From NCBI RefSeq assembly GCF_016680995.1, contig NZ_JAEQMG010000041.1, forward strand, positions 62,001 through 126,000: 64,000 nt of DNA, given 5' to 3'. The translations under genes were made by a program, and so were the position numbers. Under the pieces are notes generated by a model. The model was not told where the DNA came from and did not search any database. It saw only the letters and a program-made list of their open reading frames with translations. Each line of letters starts with the position of its first letter. Within the stretch, counting starts at the first letter, position 1. The stretch is from Ruminococcus difficilis. GTDB lineage: Bacteria; Bacillota_A; Clostridia; Oscillospirales; Acutalibacteraceae. Below, one piece after another: positions 50,701 through 59,485 of the stretch.

Positions 50701-52075
50701 AGAAGAACTCTTCGGTCGTGAGAACGTCTTTAAGGCGGGCACCATCTCGACCGTTGCCGATAAAACCGCCTACGGTTATGTCAAAAAGTTCTGCGAAGAG
50801 CATAACCGCACCTTCCGAAAGGCGGAGATGAATCGTCTTGCGACCGGCTGTACCGGCGTCAAACGCACTACCGGTCAGCATCCCGGCGGCATGGTCGTCG
50901 TACCGCGCGGCATGGAGGTCTATGATTTCTGTCCCGTACAGCACCCCGCCGACAAGAGCGATTCCGATAATATCACTACCCACTTCGATTTCCATTCCAT
51001 CCATGATACCATCACCAAGCTCGACGAGCTCGGACACGATGTTCCGACGATCTACCATTATCTGGAAGAGAACACCGGCATCCCCGTTATGGATGTTTCC
51101 ATGAGCGATCCCGACGTCATGTCCCTGTTTACTTCTCCCGAAGCGCTGGGCGTTACCGCCGAGGATATCGACTCAGAGACCGGTACCTTCGCGCTGCCGG
51201 AGCTCGGCACGAGCTTTGTCCGTCAGATGCTGGTCGAATCCAAGCCCAAGACCTTTACCGACCTGCTGCAGATATCCGGTCTTTCGCATGGTACCGACGT
51301 TTGGATCGGCAACGCCGCCGATCTGATCAAGGACGGCACCTGCACCATCTCCGAGGTCATCGGTACGCGTGACTCGATCATGACCTATCTGATGCACAAG
51401 GGGCTCGATCCCTCGATGGCGTTCAAGATCATGGAGATCGTGCGTAAGGGTAAATCCACCAAGCTGCTCACCGAGGAGCATCTGAACGCGATGAAGGAGC
51501 ATGGTGTGCCTCAGTGGTATATCGACTCCTGTATGAAGATCAAGTACATGTTCCCGAAGGCGCACGCCGCCGCATATATGATATCGGCACTGCGGCTCGG
51601 ATGGTACAAGGTACATAAACCGATCGAATTCTACGCGGCGTATTTTACCGTTCGTAATGATAACTTTGACGGCGCGACGCTGCTCAAGGGCCGTGACGCG
51701 GTACGCAATAAGATCAAAAGTATCGAAGAAAAGGGCTTTGAAGCATCCGCGAAGGATAAGGCTGAGGTTCCGATGCTCCAGATCATGAACGAGATGCTCG
51801 CGCGCGGTATCGAGGTACTACCCGTCGACATCTACAAAAGTGAAGCGAAGAAGTTCGTGATTGAAGACGGCAGGATCCGTCTGCCGTTCTGCTCACTCAC
51901 CGGAGTAGGGGAGAGCGCGGCGTTCTCACTTGCCGAAGCCGCAAAGAAGGGAGAGTATCTCTGCATCGAGGATGTGATCACCCGCGCCAAGGTCAGTAAG
52001 GCTGTCATCGAAACGCTCAAGGAATGCGGTGCGTTCGGTGACCTTCCCGAAACAGCGCAAATGAGTCTTTTTTGA
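47723..52075 (+). CDS. polC: DNA polymerase III, PolC type
   Basis: PolC is the main replicative polymerase of low-GC Gram-positives. At 1450 residues it has an N-terminal domain, an OB fold (about 210-330), a PHP domain split by a DnaQ-type 3'-5' exonuclease (D440 and E442 in FDLETTGL), a four-cysteine zinc site (near 920-955), and palm aspartates D976 and D978 (PDIDLNF). The HPGGMVVVP and MFPKAHAAAYM blocks are intact. ATG 47723 has only a weak ribosome binding site (AAGG at 47711-47714). It ends the cluster starting at pyrH. Confidence 0.97.
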   Translation: MIKLSEVFAPYAVELDGSLADAAVNNIRINKERRILNIDITSDYLLTRAAIFEAQEKIAAADIGVNKVIIHPHFRPESFDVGYFDELVAALKSNTPSLNGTLNDAVLVREGEDRLNVELAHGGLALLEAKEFDTLLSDIIYREFGLRFDVRFSGVTELSVDDEQFTESIDNAQKKIDRQKIEELTMLFEGEERTDTAAENLNGLTQIEVRKGDFLYPQIIRNSVKPIYGRVLKNTNKLMPIEKIAYDTGRATVWGDVFACETKVTRSGDKNIINYDITDYTGSITVKVFDSIQNCKVLEGIKKGSSIVVAGDVEFDKFAGDTVINARSIATVKKVSVVDNAPKKRVELHMHTNMSQMDAITEAGKLVKRAAEFGHPAVAITDHGVAQAFPDAMNAAESLERDGKEIKVIYGTEAYFIDDLCTPVDGDKNVSLDDTFICFDLETTGLYATNDRITEIGAVKVQNGRIVDSFSTFADPERPIPAKVIQLTGITDSMVKGAPSQKEAVQSFLDFCGDAVLVAHNAPFDTGFIRKICQENDMEYNYTSVDTVAIARKILPDINNVKLDTLAKHFRLGKFNHHRAVDDAEMLTNIFLNLVRVLEKDFDVHDLDGMREKIVGGDYKKLPTYHQIILVKNQAGLKNLYRLISYSHLNYFHRRPRIPKSELMKHREGLIIGSACEAGELYRAILHNASEEEIERIASFYDYLEIQPTGNNRFLIRDGGAADEEHLQNLNRRILKLGDKLGKPTVATCDVHFMDPHDKDYRMILLAAQGFEDAEDQAPLYFRTTAEMLEEFAYLGDRAQEVVVDNTNLIADLCEYVRPIPAGNFPPFIEGAEEQLTSITWQRAKDKYGDPLPDIVKARLDKELNSITTYGFSVLYMTAQKLVADSEAHGYLVGSRGSVGSSFVATMSGISEVNPLCPHYLCPKCKKSIFFEHGEYGSGFDMPPKDCPDCGTLMERDGHEIPFETFLGFKGDKVPDIDLNFSGEQQSASHRYTEELFGRENVFKAGTISTVADKTAYGYVKKFCEEHNRTFRKAEMNRLATGCTGVKRTTGQHPGGMVVVPRGMEVYDFCPVQHPADKSDSDNITTHFDFHSIHDTITKLDELGHDVPTIYHYLEENTGIPVMDVSMSDPDVMSLFTSPEALGVTAEDIDSETGTFALPELGTSFVRQMLVESKPKTFTDLLQISGLSHGTDVWIGNAADLIKDGTCTISEVIGTRDSIMTYLMHKGLDPSMAFKIMEIVRKGKSTKLLTEEHLNAMKEHGVPQWYIDSCMKIKYMFPKAHAAAYMISALRLGWYKVHKPIEFYAAYFTVRNDNFDGATLLKGRDAVRNKIKSIEEKGFEASAKDKAEVPMLQIMNEMLARGIEVLPVDIYKSEAKKFVIEDGRIRLPFCSLTGVGESAAFSLAEAAKKGEYLCIEDVITRAKVSKAVIETLKECGAFGDLPETAQMSLF

Positions 52076-52190
52076 TCGAAACCGATAGCACGGATTCTAT
52101 TTGCTTATACAATTCATACAGTGATATCACGGCAGGATCAAGTGAACGTTGTGCGATTTCGAAAAATGTTGTTAAATTTGGGGTGATGTA

Positions 52191-53462
52191 TTGAAAAATC
52201 CTAAAATAAAGAATATAATGATAGTGATACTATATACAACGCTGCTTATATTCTTTTTCATCCACATCAACGACGTTTTTTCCGTACTGAAAACGATCTT
52301 CACGGTTTTATCACCGGTCATGTACGGATTGGTGATCGCCTACCTGTTGAACTATCCCTACAAGGCGTTTCGCGATCACGCGTTCAAAAATATGGGAACC
52401 AAGCACCCTTGGTTGAAAAAGGTCAAAAAGCCGCTGTCCTTATTTCTCGCTTACACCATCGTATTCGGCATCGTGGCTTTTTTGGTGGGTACCCTGATCC
52501 CGGAGCTTTCATCCAGCGTTTCTACGCTGATCGATAACATCCCCGCGTATGAAAAGGCGCTAAGGTCGGCTTCCGACAATGCGGTCGATTTCATCAAGAA
52601 TCTGACCGGTTATAATCTGTATGATTATGATAACTACAACAACCTGATCTCGATCGTCACCGGCAGCGATACGACCGAGTTCATCAAAAATATCGTGACC
52701 AATGTACTGCCCTCCGCTTTCAATACCGTACTCGGTATCGGAGCCGGACTGTACAATTGGATCATCGGTATCATCATCTCGATCTATCTGCTGTCGAGCA
52801 AGGAACGCCTGATCCGTCAGTTCAAGATCGTGGTCGTCGCTTATACACCGAAAAAGTTCTATAAAAGGCTGTTCAAGATCGGCGAAGTGTTCAACAAAAA
52901 ATGCGGTCGTTTCATCGTCGGAAAGATCATCGATTCGATGATCATCGGACTGATGTGCTTTATCGGCCTTTCGATCTTCCGTTTCCATTATCCGCTTTTG
53001 ATCAGCGTGATCATCGGCGTGTTCAATTTGATTCCGTTCTTCGGACCTATCATCGGCGCGATCCCAACCACCTTCCTGCTGTTGATCATCAACCCGATGG
53101 AGGCGCTCGGATTTGTCGTATTCATCATCGTGTTACAGCAGTTCGACGGCAACATCTTAGGTCCCAAGATCCTCGGCGAGACGGTCGGAATCTCCGGCTT
53201 CTGGATCATGGTATCCGTTATCGTCGGCGGCGGATTGTTCGGATTGCCCGGTATGCTGCTCGGTGTTCCGATCTTTGCGGCGATCTATACGCTGGTCGAA
53301 GAAGGCGCCCAAAGACGTTTGAAGAAAAAGCAACTATCAGCGAACGACGTTGCACCTGAGGTCGTTGAGGATTATCCCGAGGATACGCAAAAGCCCAAAT
53401 CCAAGGAGCCTTCACTCCTCGATAAAGCGTCCGAGCTGTTTAACAATAAAAAAGGCAAATGA
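52191..53462 (+). CDS. AI-2E family (PerM/YdbI) membrane permease
   Basis: This 423-residue protein has about eight membrane helices in the AI-2E/PerM pattern: two at the N-terminus, a soluble coiled-coil loop (about 100-175), then the core with PFFGPIIGAIPT and NILGPKILGE. Family members export various small molecules; the substrate is unknown. It starts with TTG 52191, directly after GGGGTGAT. The C-terminal 45 residues are acidic and polar. The dockerin amylase starts 29 bases downstream with no terminator between. Confidence 0.85.
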   Translation: MKNPKIKNIMIVILYTTLLIFFFIHINDVFSVLKTIFTVLSPVMYGLVIAYLLNYPYKAFRDHAFKNMGTKHPWLKKVKKPLSLFLAYTIVFGIVAFLVGTLIPELSSSVSTLIDNIPAYEKALRSASDNAVDFIKNLTGYNLYDYDNYNNLISIVTGSDTTEFIKNIVTNVLPSAFNTVLGIGAGLYNWIIGIIISIYLLSSKERLIRQFKIVVVAYTPKKFYKRLFKIGEVFNKKCGRFIVGKIIDSMIIGLMCFIGLSIFRFHYPLLISVIIGVFNLIPFFGPIIGAIPTTFLLLIINPMEALGFVVFIIVLQQFDGNILGPKILGETVGISGFWIMVSVIVGGGLFGLPGMLLGVPIFAAIYTLVEEGAQRRLKKKQLSANDVAPEVVEDYPEDTQKPKSKEPSLLDKASELFNNKKGK

Positions 53463-53491
53463 AGAATTTGTTTAATTAGGAGGTTTTAAAA

Positions 53492-56413
53492 ATGCAAATG
53501 AAAAAAGTAGTTAGCTTGATCATGGTTCTTGTCATGATGCTGACTGTCGCGATCATCCCCGGCACTTTCTCTGCTGCCGATAAGGATGCCGCCGCGACCG
53601 CATCTCAGGACTATGCTCTTGCGCCCAACATCCAGAGCGGTAATATCCTGCACGCGTTCAACTGGCGCATGCGCGATCTCGTGAAGTATGCTCCCGAAAT
53701 CGCCGCCGCGGGTTATACCACCGTTCAGATCTCTCCGGTTCAGTACACGAAGGCTACCGTTAACGATGGCTCTTACGCGACTGACTGGTGGTCTTTCTAT
53801 CAGCCCAGAGATATGTCGATCGGTAACGCTCTCGGTACCGCCGCAGAAGTAGAAGAAGCTACTTCTGTTCTTCACAGCTACGGCGTAAAGGTTATTGCCG
53901 ACGTCGTTACCAACCATGTACAGAACTGCGAGAAGAGAGTTGACACCACTGCCGTCAATTCCACTCTGAAAAGCTACACCCGTCGTTCCAATCTGCTCGA
54001 CCATTCGAACATCGCCAACGACAACTCCCGCCAGAATCAGGTTCAGAACGACCTCGACGGTCAGCTTCCCGATCTGAACACAAGCAACAAGTCTTATCAG
54101 AACTATGTCATCAGCAGCCTGCTGAATCCGTTGTCCGACATGGGCGTTGACGGCTTCCGTTTTGACGCCGCGAAGCACATCGAGACTCCTTCCGACGGTA
54201 ATCTCGCTTCCGACTATTGGCCCACCGTCACCAGCGCGATCAAAGCAAAGAACTCCAACTCTTATATCTACGGTGAGATCCTTGATCCCGCAGGTAAGTT
54301 CAGTATTTCCGCTTATACACCGTACATGAACGTTACTGACTTTGCGTATGGTAACACTGTTCGCGGCGCGCTGAGCAACAAGAACGCCAACAGCCTGATC
54401 AACTACGGTTTCTCCGGTTCTTCCAAGAATCAGAACGTACTGTGGGTTGAGTCTCACGATAACTTCTGCTCACAGGCTTCCACCGGTCTGACCAAGAAGC
54501 AGCAGATCCTCGGTTGGGCTGCCATCGGCGCCCGTAAAGACGCTCCCGCACTGTTCTTCATCCGTCCCAAGCACGAGCAGCTTGATTCTCCCGGCTTCAT
54601 CAAGTACGATGATCTGATGGGTGCTCCCGGTTCTGCCGAGACATGGAAAGACCCGACTGTCGTTGCGGTCAATCACTTCAAGAACGCTTTTGCAGGCCAG
54701 GATGAGAACGTCACCGCAGATGGCTCCAAGCTGTTTGTACAGCGTGGCACCACCGGTATGCTGATCGTTGACCTGAACGGTTCTGCCGGCTCTGTCAGCA
54801 AGTCTTGCTCTATGGCAAACGGCACTTATACCGATCAGGTTTCCGGTAACAAATTCACCGTATCCAATGGTACTATCAGCGGTAACATCGGTTCTACCGG
54901 CGTTGCGGTCATTTACAACACCACTGCCGACAATTCCGCACCCGAGATCAAGCTCTCTTTGAACAATGTTGAGCTGACTCCCGAGGTTCTCAGCCGTTAC
55001 ACCGACGCTGAGGCTACCATCAAGGTCGACGTCAAGAACGCTACTTCTTATGACATCAAGGTTTCCAACCTCGCTGCCAAGACCGTTACCGACGCTTCCA
55101 AGACCTTCACTCTCAAGAGCACCATTCCTTACGGCAAGAGTGTCGATATCACGGTAACTGCTACCAACGGCAGTAAGACCGTATCCCGCACCTATAACAT
55201 CAAGAAGAAGGACGCGAACGAGACCAAGAAGGTCTACTTCGATAACAGCGTCATGAAGTGGCCGTATGAGAATACTTCCGGTCAGCAAACCGTCGGTATC
55301 TTTGTCCTGTGCAAAACCGGCGTTGCTCCCTCCACCAAGATCGGTTCCTATGATTCCAACAAGCTGACTCCCGTTTCCGGTCAGTCGAATCTCTATTCGT
55401 TCACTGTTCCCGCAAACACCAAGTACGTCAAGTTCAACGAGGGCTACATCGGTTCTCAGTATACCGATAAGTCACATATGGACGCTTATGGACGCTGCCA
55501 CCTGTTCCACAGCTTTAACGAGTGCGGCGGCTACTGCGGCCGTACCATGCCCGAGACGGTTGTCAACTTCGGTTCAGCTAACAGCGCTTCCAACCGTGAG
55601 AACGGCGGTTATGAGCTCGTCGGTTCGATGATCCTGCGTGACCTCCGCTTTGAGGATTACGGTGATTATCCCGTTGCGACTCTGACCAACGCTGACACTT
55701 CTCTGACCGCGGGCGCTGATGATCCTACTCAGGCTCCTACCGAGAAGCCCACCGAAAAGCCCGTTGGCAGACCGATCCTCCGCGGCGACGCAGATCAGGA
55801 TACCATCGTTTCTATCCTCGATGCTACCATGATGCAGCGCCATCTGGCAAACGTCAAGAAGCTGACCGCTGACGGCGTTCTGGCAGCTGATATCGACAGC
55901 AGCGGTAATGTTGAATCGACCGATACCACTCTTCTCCAGCGTTTCTTAGCCGGTATCGGTAATCCGTATCATGTTAATGAGATCTTCTATGTAGAGGGCG
56001 ACGCTCCCACACCCACAACCGCTCCTACACCTACTTCTGCACCGCAGCCCACAACCGCTCCTCAGCCCGATCCCACCGAGGCTCCTGAGCCTACTACTCC
56101 GGACGGCCCGATCACCTTCCTGCTTACCGATAACTTCGGTTGGGGCAGTGCGTATGTCTATGCTTGGGACGCTAACGGTACCGCCCTGTGCGGTGAGTGG
56201 CCGGGTGCTGCTCAGGCTGAGACCATCACAAACGGCTATGGCGAGACCCAGTTCAGATGTACTGTTCCCGAAGGCGCTGTCGGCGTTATCCTGAACAACG
56301 GTAACGGCGCTCAGACTGAGGACATCACTGATTTCGGTACTTATGAAGGCTACTGGATGGACGGCACCAAGAACAGCCAGGGTCACTATCTGGTCACCGG
56401 CTGGAATTCCTAA
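53492..56413 (+). CDS. Secreted alpha-amylase with dockerin and CBM26
   Basis: This 973-residue extracellular GH13 enzyme hydrolyses starch. Order: signal peptide (1-28), catalytic barrel (about 45-475; region I DVVTNH 137-142, nucleophile D225 in GFRFDAAKH, acid/base E262, D323 in SHDN), a beta-rich segment (485-570), an unassigned module (575-735), a Pro/Thr linker, a type I dockerin (about 764-824, repeats DADQDTIVSILD and DIDSSGNVESTD), a second Pro/Thr linker (838-871) and a CBM26-like starch-binding module (872-960). The dockerin implies attachment to a cohesin scaffold, as in the amylosome of Ruminococcus bromii. No cohesin gene is in the window. The ribosome binding site TAGGAGG is strong. 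Confidence 0.93.
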   Translation: MQMKKVVSLIMVLVMMLTVAIIPGTFSAADKDAAATASQDYALAPNIQSGNILHAFNWRMRDLVKYAPEIAAAGYTTVQISPVQYTKATVNDGSYATDWWSFYQPRDMSIGNALGTAAEVEEATSVLHSYGVKVIADVVTNHVQNCEKRVDTTAVNSTLKSYTRRSNLLDHSNIANDNSRQNQVQNDLDGQLPDLNTSNKSYQNYVISSLLNPLSDMGVDGFRFDAAKHIETPSDGNLASDYWPTVTSAIKAKNSNSYIYGEILDPAGKFSISAYTPYMNVTDFAYGNTVRGALSNKNANSLINYGFSGSSKNQNVLWVESHDNFCSQASTGLTKKQQILGWAAIGARKDAPALFFIRPKHEQLDSPGFIKYDDLMGAPGSAETWKDPTVVAVNHFKNAFAGQDENVTADGSKLFVQRGTTGMLIVDLNGSAGSVSKSCSMANGTYTDQVSGNKFTVSNGTISGNIGSTGVAVIYNTTADNSAPEIKLSLNNVELTPEVLSRYTDAEATIKVDVKNATSYDIKVSNLAAKTVTDASKTFTLKSTIPYGKSVDITVTATNGSKTVSRTYNIKKKDANETKKVYFDNSVMKWPYENTSGQQTVGIFVLCKTGVAPSTKIGSYDSNKLTPVSGQSNLYSFTVPANTKYVKFNEGYIGSQYTDKSHMDAYGRCHLFHSFNECGGYCGRTMPETVVNFGSANSASNRENGGYELVGSMILRDLRFEDYGDYPVATLTNADTSLTAGADDPTQAPTEKPTEKPVGRPILRGDADQDTIVSILDATMMQRHLANVKKLTADGVLAADIDSSGNVESTDTTLLQRFLAGIGNPYHVNEIFYVEGDAPTPTTAPTPTSAPQPTTAPQPDPTEAPEPTTPDGPITFLLTDNFGWGSAYVYAWDANGTALCGEWPGAAQAETITNGYGETQFRCTVPEGAVGVILNNGNGAQTEDITDFGTYEGYWMDGTKNSQGHYLVTGWNS

Positions 56414-56450
56414 GTCCGATTTGATCGATCAACTTAACTGAATAAGCCAA

Positions 56451-56480
56451 AGGGGCTGTCGTATATCTACGGCAGCCCCT
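56451..56480. terminator. Hairpin after the amylase gene
   Basis: A 13-bp stem (56451-56463 with 56468-56480, one G-T pair) and a TATC loop. The T run is poor on the + strand, but the stem is strong and lies 37 bases after the stop. Confidence 0.7.
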
Positions 56481-56499
56481 GATTATATGCACAAATAAT

Positions 56500-56523
56500 A
56501 AAGCGTCCGATAGAGGACGCTTT
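56500..56523 (-). terminator. Terminator of the HPr-like gene
   Basis: AAAGCGTCC (56500-56508) pairs with GGACGCTTT (56515-56523). Read on the minus strand it continues ATTATTTG, downstream of the HPr-like stop. Confidence 0.7.
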
Positions 56524-56554
56524 ACGAAACATTTGACTTTTTATGATCGAATCA

Positions 56555-56785
56555 TTATACTGTAAAAGGTTTTAATTCTTCGATGAACGCGTCCATATCA
56601 TCGCTCTCGGCTTCCAGATAGATCGGCTTGGAAAGATCCAGTGAAAGGATGCCGATGATGGAATGGGCGTCGATCGAATACTCATTATGATTCAGTGTGA
56701 TTTTAATTTGCGGATATTTTGCGGTCAAAGCGACAAAGGCTCTTGCCTTTTCAATGCCGCTGATCGCGATGTTAGTGCTGTACAT
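56555..56785 (-). CDS. HPr-like protein lacking the catalytic histidine
   Basis: This 76-residue protein has the HPr fold signature in its second half (IDAHSIIGILSLDLSKPIYLEAES, comparable to the NLKSIMGVMSLGI block of HPr) but the first half reads SGIEKARAFVALTAKYP where HPr has HARPA, so the phosphorylated His15 is absent. It cannot act as a normal PTS phosphocarrier. The serine in the SIIG motif, at the position of regulatory Ser46, is kept. It is monocistronic with an AGGAGG ribosome binding site and its own terminator. Confidence 0.75.
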   Translation of the reverse strand: MYSTNIAISGIEKARAFVALTAKYPQIKITLNHNEYSIDAHSIIGILSLDLSKPIYLEAESDDMDAFIEELKPFTV

Positions 56786-56887
56786 AGTTAGATAACCTCC
56801 TCAAGCGTTATCTATCTTAGCACTATTCATTCCATTATGCAACCCCCAAAATGCTGAATATTTCTACATAATTCGTGGTGATTTTAT

Positions 56888-58174
56888 TTGAAATACTATA
56901 TTATGACGCTCGGATGCAAGGTCAATCAATATGAATCCGAGGTAATGGCGGAATTGCTCAATCAGGCGGGCTATATAAAGGCGGAATCCTATCAGGACAG
57001 CGATATCAATATCGTCAACTCCTGTACTGTTACCGCGACCGGTGACGCAAAGAATCGCAAGCTGATCCGTCGGATCCGACGCGAGAATCCCGACAGTATC
57101 ATTATCTTGTGCGGATGTATGCCGCAGGCATTTTTTGATGACATATCCGTTTTTGAAGGGTGCGACATCGTGATGGGAAATACCGCCCGCAGAGATATCA
57201 TCCCTTTGATCGAAGAATTCTTAATGGAGCGCCGACAGATCATCCGTATCGGTGAGCACCAAAACAACGAAGCGTTTGAGCCGATGCGGATCAACGCTTT
57301 CAACGAGCGCACACGGGCGTGCATCAAGATCGAGGACGGCTGTAACCGTTTTTGCACCTACTGTATCATCCCGTACGCGCGCGGCAGAGTTCGCTCCAAA
57401 GAGTTGGATGAGATTCGTAAAGAGGCAGAAGCACTCGCCGAAAACGGCTTCAAAGAGATCGTTTTGGTCGGTATCAACCTCTCGGCATACGGTCAGGAAT
57501 GGGATCTGAATGTCTACGACGCGGTCAAGGTCGTTTGTCAAACGGACGGTATCGAACGGGTGCGATTAGGTTCGATCGAACCCGAACGCATGACCGCGGA
57601 TATTCTGAGCGCTTTATCGAAGGAACCGAAATTCTGCCCGCATTTTCATCTGTCCTTACAGGCGGGCTGTGACACGACCTTAAAGCGGATGCACCGCCAT
57701 TATGATACCGCCGAATACGCGCGTATCGTCGCGGATATCCGCCGCCTTTTCGATAATCCCTCCATCACCACCGACGTCATGGTCGGGTTCGTGGGGGAGA
57801 GCGAGGAGGATTTCAACGCCTCCGTCAGCTTCACCGATGAGATCGGATTTGCTAAAACCCATGTTTTCCCGTATTCACGCCGCAAGGGTACCGCCGCCGA
57901 TAAAATGGACGGTCATATCGATGAACACTTAAAGCACAAACGCGCCGATATCATGATCGCGCATACGCTCGAGCAACAACGCCGTTTTATGCAAAGTCAG
58001 GTCGGATTAACCGAACCCGTATTATTTGAGACCCGCTCAAAGGACGGCATGATGGAAGGGTATACCAAGAACTATACCAAGGTGCGCGTCAAAGATGACC
58101 GCGTTATTTCCGGCGAAATATACGACGTCAAGCTCACCGAAGCCTACGATGATTACTGCGTCGGAGAAATCTAA
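56888..58174 (+). CDS. mtaB: tRNA t6A37 methylthiotransferase MtaB
   Basis: MtaB is a radical SAM enzyme that converts t6A to ms2t6A at position 37 of tRNAs. At 428 residues it has an N-terminal cluster domain (cysteines in TLGCKVNQYESE, VNSCTVTATGD and LCGCMP), the radical SAM motif CNRFCTYC near 150, and a C-terminal TRAM domain (about 368-425). TTG 56888 is taken as start because it keeps the family N-terminus and follows GTGGTGAT; the next ATG (56903) is very close to the first cysteine. A family A repeat begins one base after its stop. Confidence 0.93.
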   Translation: MKYYIMTLGCKVNQYESEVMAELLNQAGYIKAESYQDSDINIVNSCTVTATGDAKNRKLIRRIRRENPDSIIILCGCMPQAFFDDISVFEGCDIVMGNTARRDIIPLIEEFLMERRQIIRIGEHQNNEAFEPMRINAFNERTRACIKIEDGCNRFCTYCIIPYARGRVRSKELDEIRKEAEALAENGFKEIVLVGINLSAYGQEWDLNVYDAVKVVCQTDGIERVRLGSIEPERMTADILSALSKEPKFCPHFHLSLQAGCDTTLKRMHRHYDTAEYARIVADIRRLFDNPSITTDVMVGFVGESEEDFNASVSFTDEIGFAKTHVFPYSRRKGTAADKMDGHIDEHLKHKRADIMIAHTLEQQRRFMQSQVGLTEPVLFETRSKDGMMEGYTKNYTKVRVKDDRVISGEIYDVKLTEAYDDYCVGEI

Positions 58175-58250
58175 GGCTCCTTTTGGTAAAAGGAGCTGTC
58201 AACGAATGTTGACTGAGGAATTGTATATTTGTTTGAGCGTAAGCGAGTCA
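58175..58250 (+). repeat. Dispersed palindromic repeat, family A, copy 4
   Basis: Hairpin one is GCTCCTTTT/AAAAGGAGC around GGT; hairpin two is GTCAAC (58198-58203), GAAT, GTTGAC (58208-58213), then CTGAGGAATTG and a divergent tail. It starts directly after the mtaB stop and probably also serves as its 3' end. Confidence 0.75.
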
Positions 58251-59465
58251 CCTTTCTATTCTCTCATTCAAATACCGTATCACGTTTTCGACTTCCTGTC
58301 GGTTATCTTCATTGTGGAAGCTGTCATAGCTGTACAGCATAAAGCCGTCACAGCCCTTATCACGCGTGATGGACAGCTCCGTGGACAGGATATCGTCATT
58401 ATCCAGCCATGTCCCGCTGTCGGCGTCCGTACCCGCTTTGTAGGCGGGAATACCGATATAGAGCGAGAGTCCGTCATGTTGATCCGCATCGAGCCAATCC
58501 TGTAAGCCGTCCTCAAAGGTCAGCGCGGGATTATCCAGCGAGAAGTAGATCTGCGGACAGATATAGTCGATATAGCCCTTTTCACCGCACCACTTTTTGA
58601 CGTCGGCGTACAGCTTCTCATTATTCTGCATATTCCCCTGCGGTGAAACGCCGAACAGAACATTGTTCTTTATCGAATGAACCGCTTGATAGACAGAGCG
58701 GAGCATCCGATCCACGTTATCTCTGCGAAATTCCTCCAAGGATAGGGGAGAGTCCGTCGCGGCGCAATAGGCGTCATAATCGTCTTGGTCAAAATCCCCG
58801 CAGTCGGGCGGATAAAAGTAATCGTCGAACTGGACCCCGTCCACATCGTACTTTTCTACGATCTCCTTCACGCCGTTCGTGATCAGCTCGATCACCTTAT
58901 CATCCGCGGGATTGAGGTACTCACTGCCGTTGACCTCCACGCCGATCGACGGATCCTTGACATAGGGATGATCATGGCTCAGCTTAGACGGCGTGTCCTT
59001 GGTGCTGATACGATACGGATTCAGCCAAGCGTGCACCATGATATCATGCTCATGCGCTTTTCTGATGATCGTATCGAGCGGATCGTATCCGGGATCCTCA
59101 CCCTGTGTTCCGGTCAGGATATGCGACCACGGATAGTATTTTGACGGATAGAGCGCGTCGCAGAACGGCCGAACCTGTACGACCATCGTGTTCAGATCCG
59201 CGTTCTCCATATCCGCGATCACAGTGTCTATCTTCTCCTTGAACGCCGCTTCCTTATCCGATTCATTCTCCACATCCAGCGTCATGTAAGTCACCCATAC
59301 GCCGCGGATCTCTTCCTTCGGCTTTTCTACGGTGATTTGGCTCACATCCTGTATTGGCTTTGGCTCCGTACTCTCACGCTCCTTGTCCGATCCGGACACA
59401 TAGAGGATGGAACCGCCCAATAACAAAAACGACAGTAAAAACGGTATTATTCTTTTATAGAACAT
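58248..59465 (-). CDS. GHL10-family glycoside hydrolase-like protein
   Basis: This 405-residue exported protein belongs to the glycosyl hydrolase-like 10 family (formerly DUF187, YngK-like). An N-terminal hydrophobic segment (about 7-25) serves as signal or anchor. The barrel starts at EIRGVWVTYMTLD and contains MVVQVRPFCDALYPSKYYPWS, HDIMVHAWLNPYR, YDVDGVQFDDYFYP and the C-terminal YIDYICPQIYFS. The substrate is not established; peptidoglycan or storage glycans have been suggested for relatives. The stop is close to the family A repeat. It has no minus-strand partner. Confidence 0.85.
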   Translation of the reverse strand: MFYKRIIPFLLSFLLLGGSILYVSGSDKERESTEPKPIQDVSQITVEKPKEEIRGVWVTYMTLDVENESDKEAAFKEKIDTVIADMENADLNTMVVQVRPFCDALYPSKYYPWSHILTGTQGEDPGYDPLDTIIRKAHEHDIMVHAWLNPYRISTKDTPSKLSHDHPYVKDPSIGVEVNGSEYLNPADDKVIELITNGVKEIVEKYDVDGVQFDDYFYPPDCGDFDQDDYDAYCAATDSPLSLEEFRRDNVDRMLRSVYQAVHSIKNNVLFGVSPQGNMQNNEKLYADVKKWCGEKGYIDYICPQIYFSLDNPALTFEDGLQDWLDADQHDGLSLYIGIPAYKAGTDADSGTWLDNDDILSTELSITRDKGCDGFMLYSYDSFHNEDNRQEVENVIRYLNERIER

Positions 59466-59485
59466 TTTATCACTCCGAGGTCATT

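Noticed and set aside
53486..54457. Open frame of 323 codons on the minus strand opposite the amylase
   Set aside because: It is antisense to a clear GH13 domain and has no ribosome binding site or domain.
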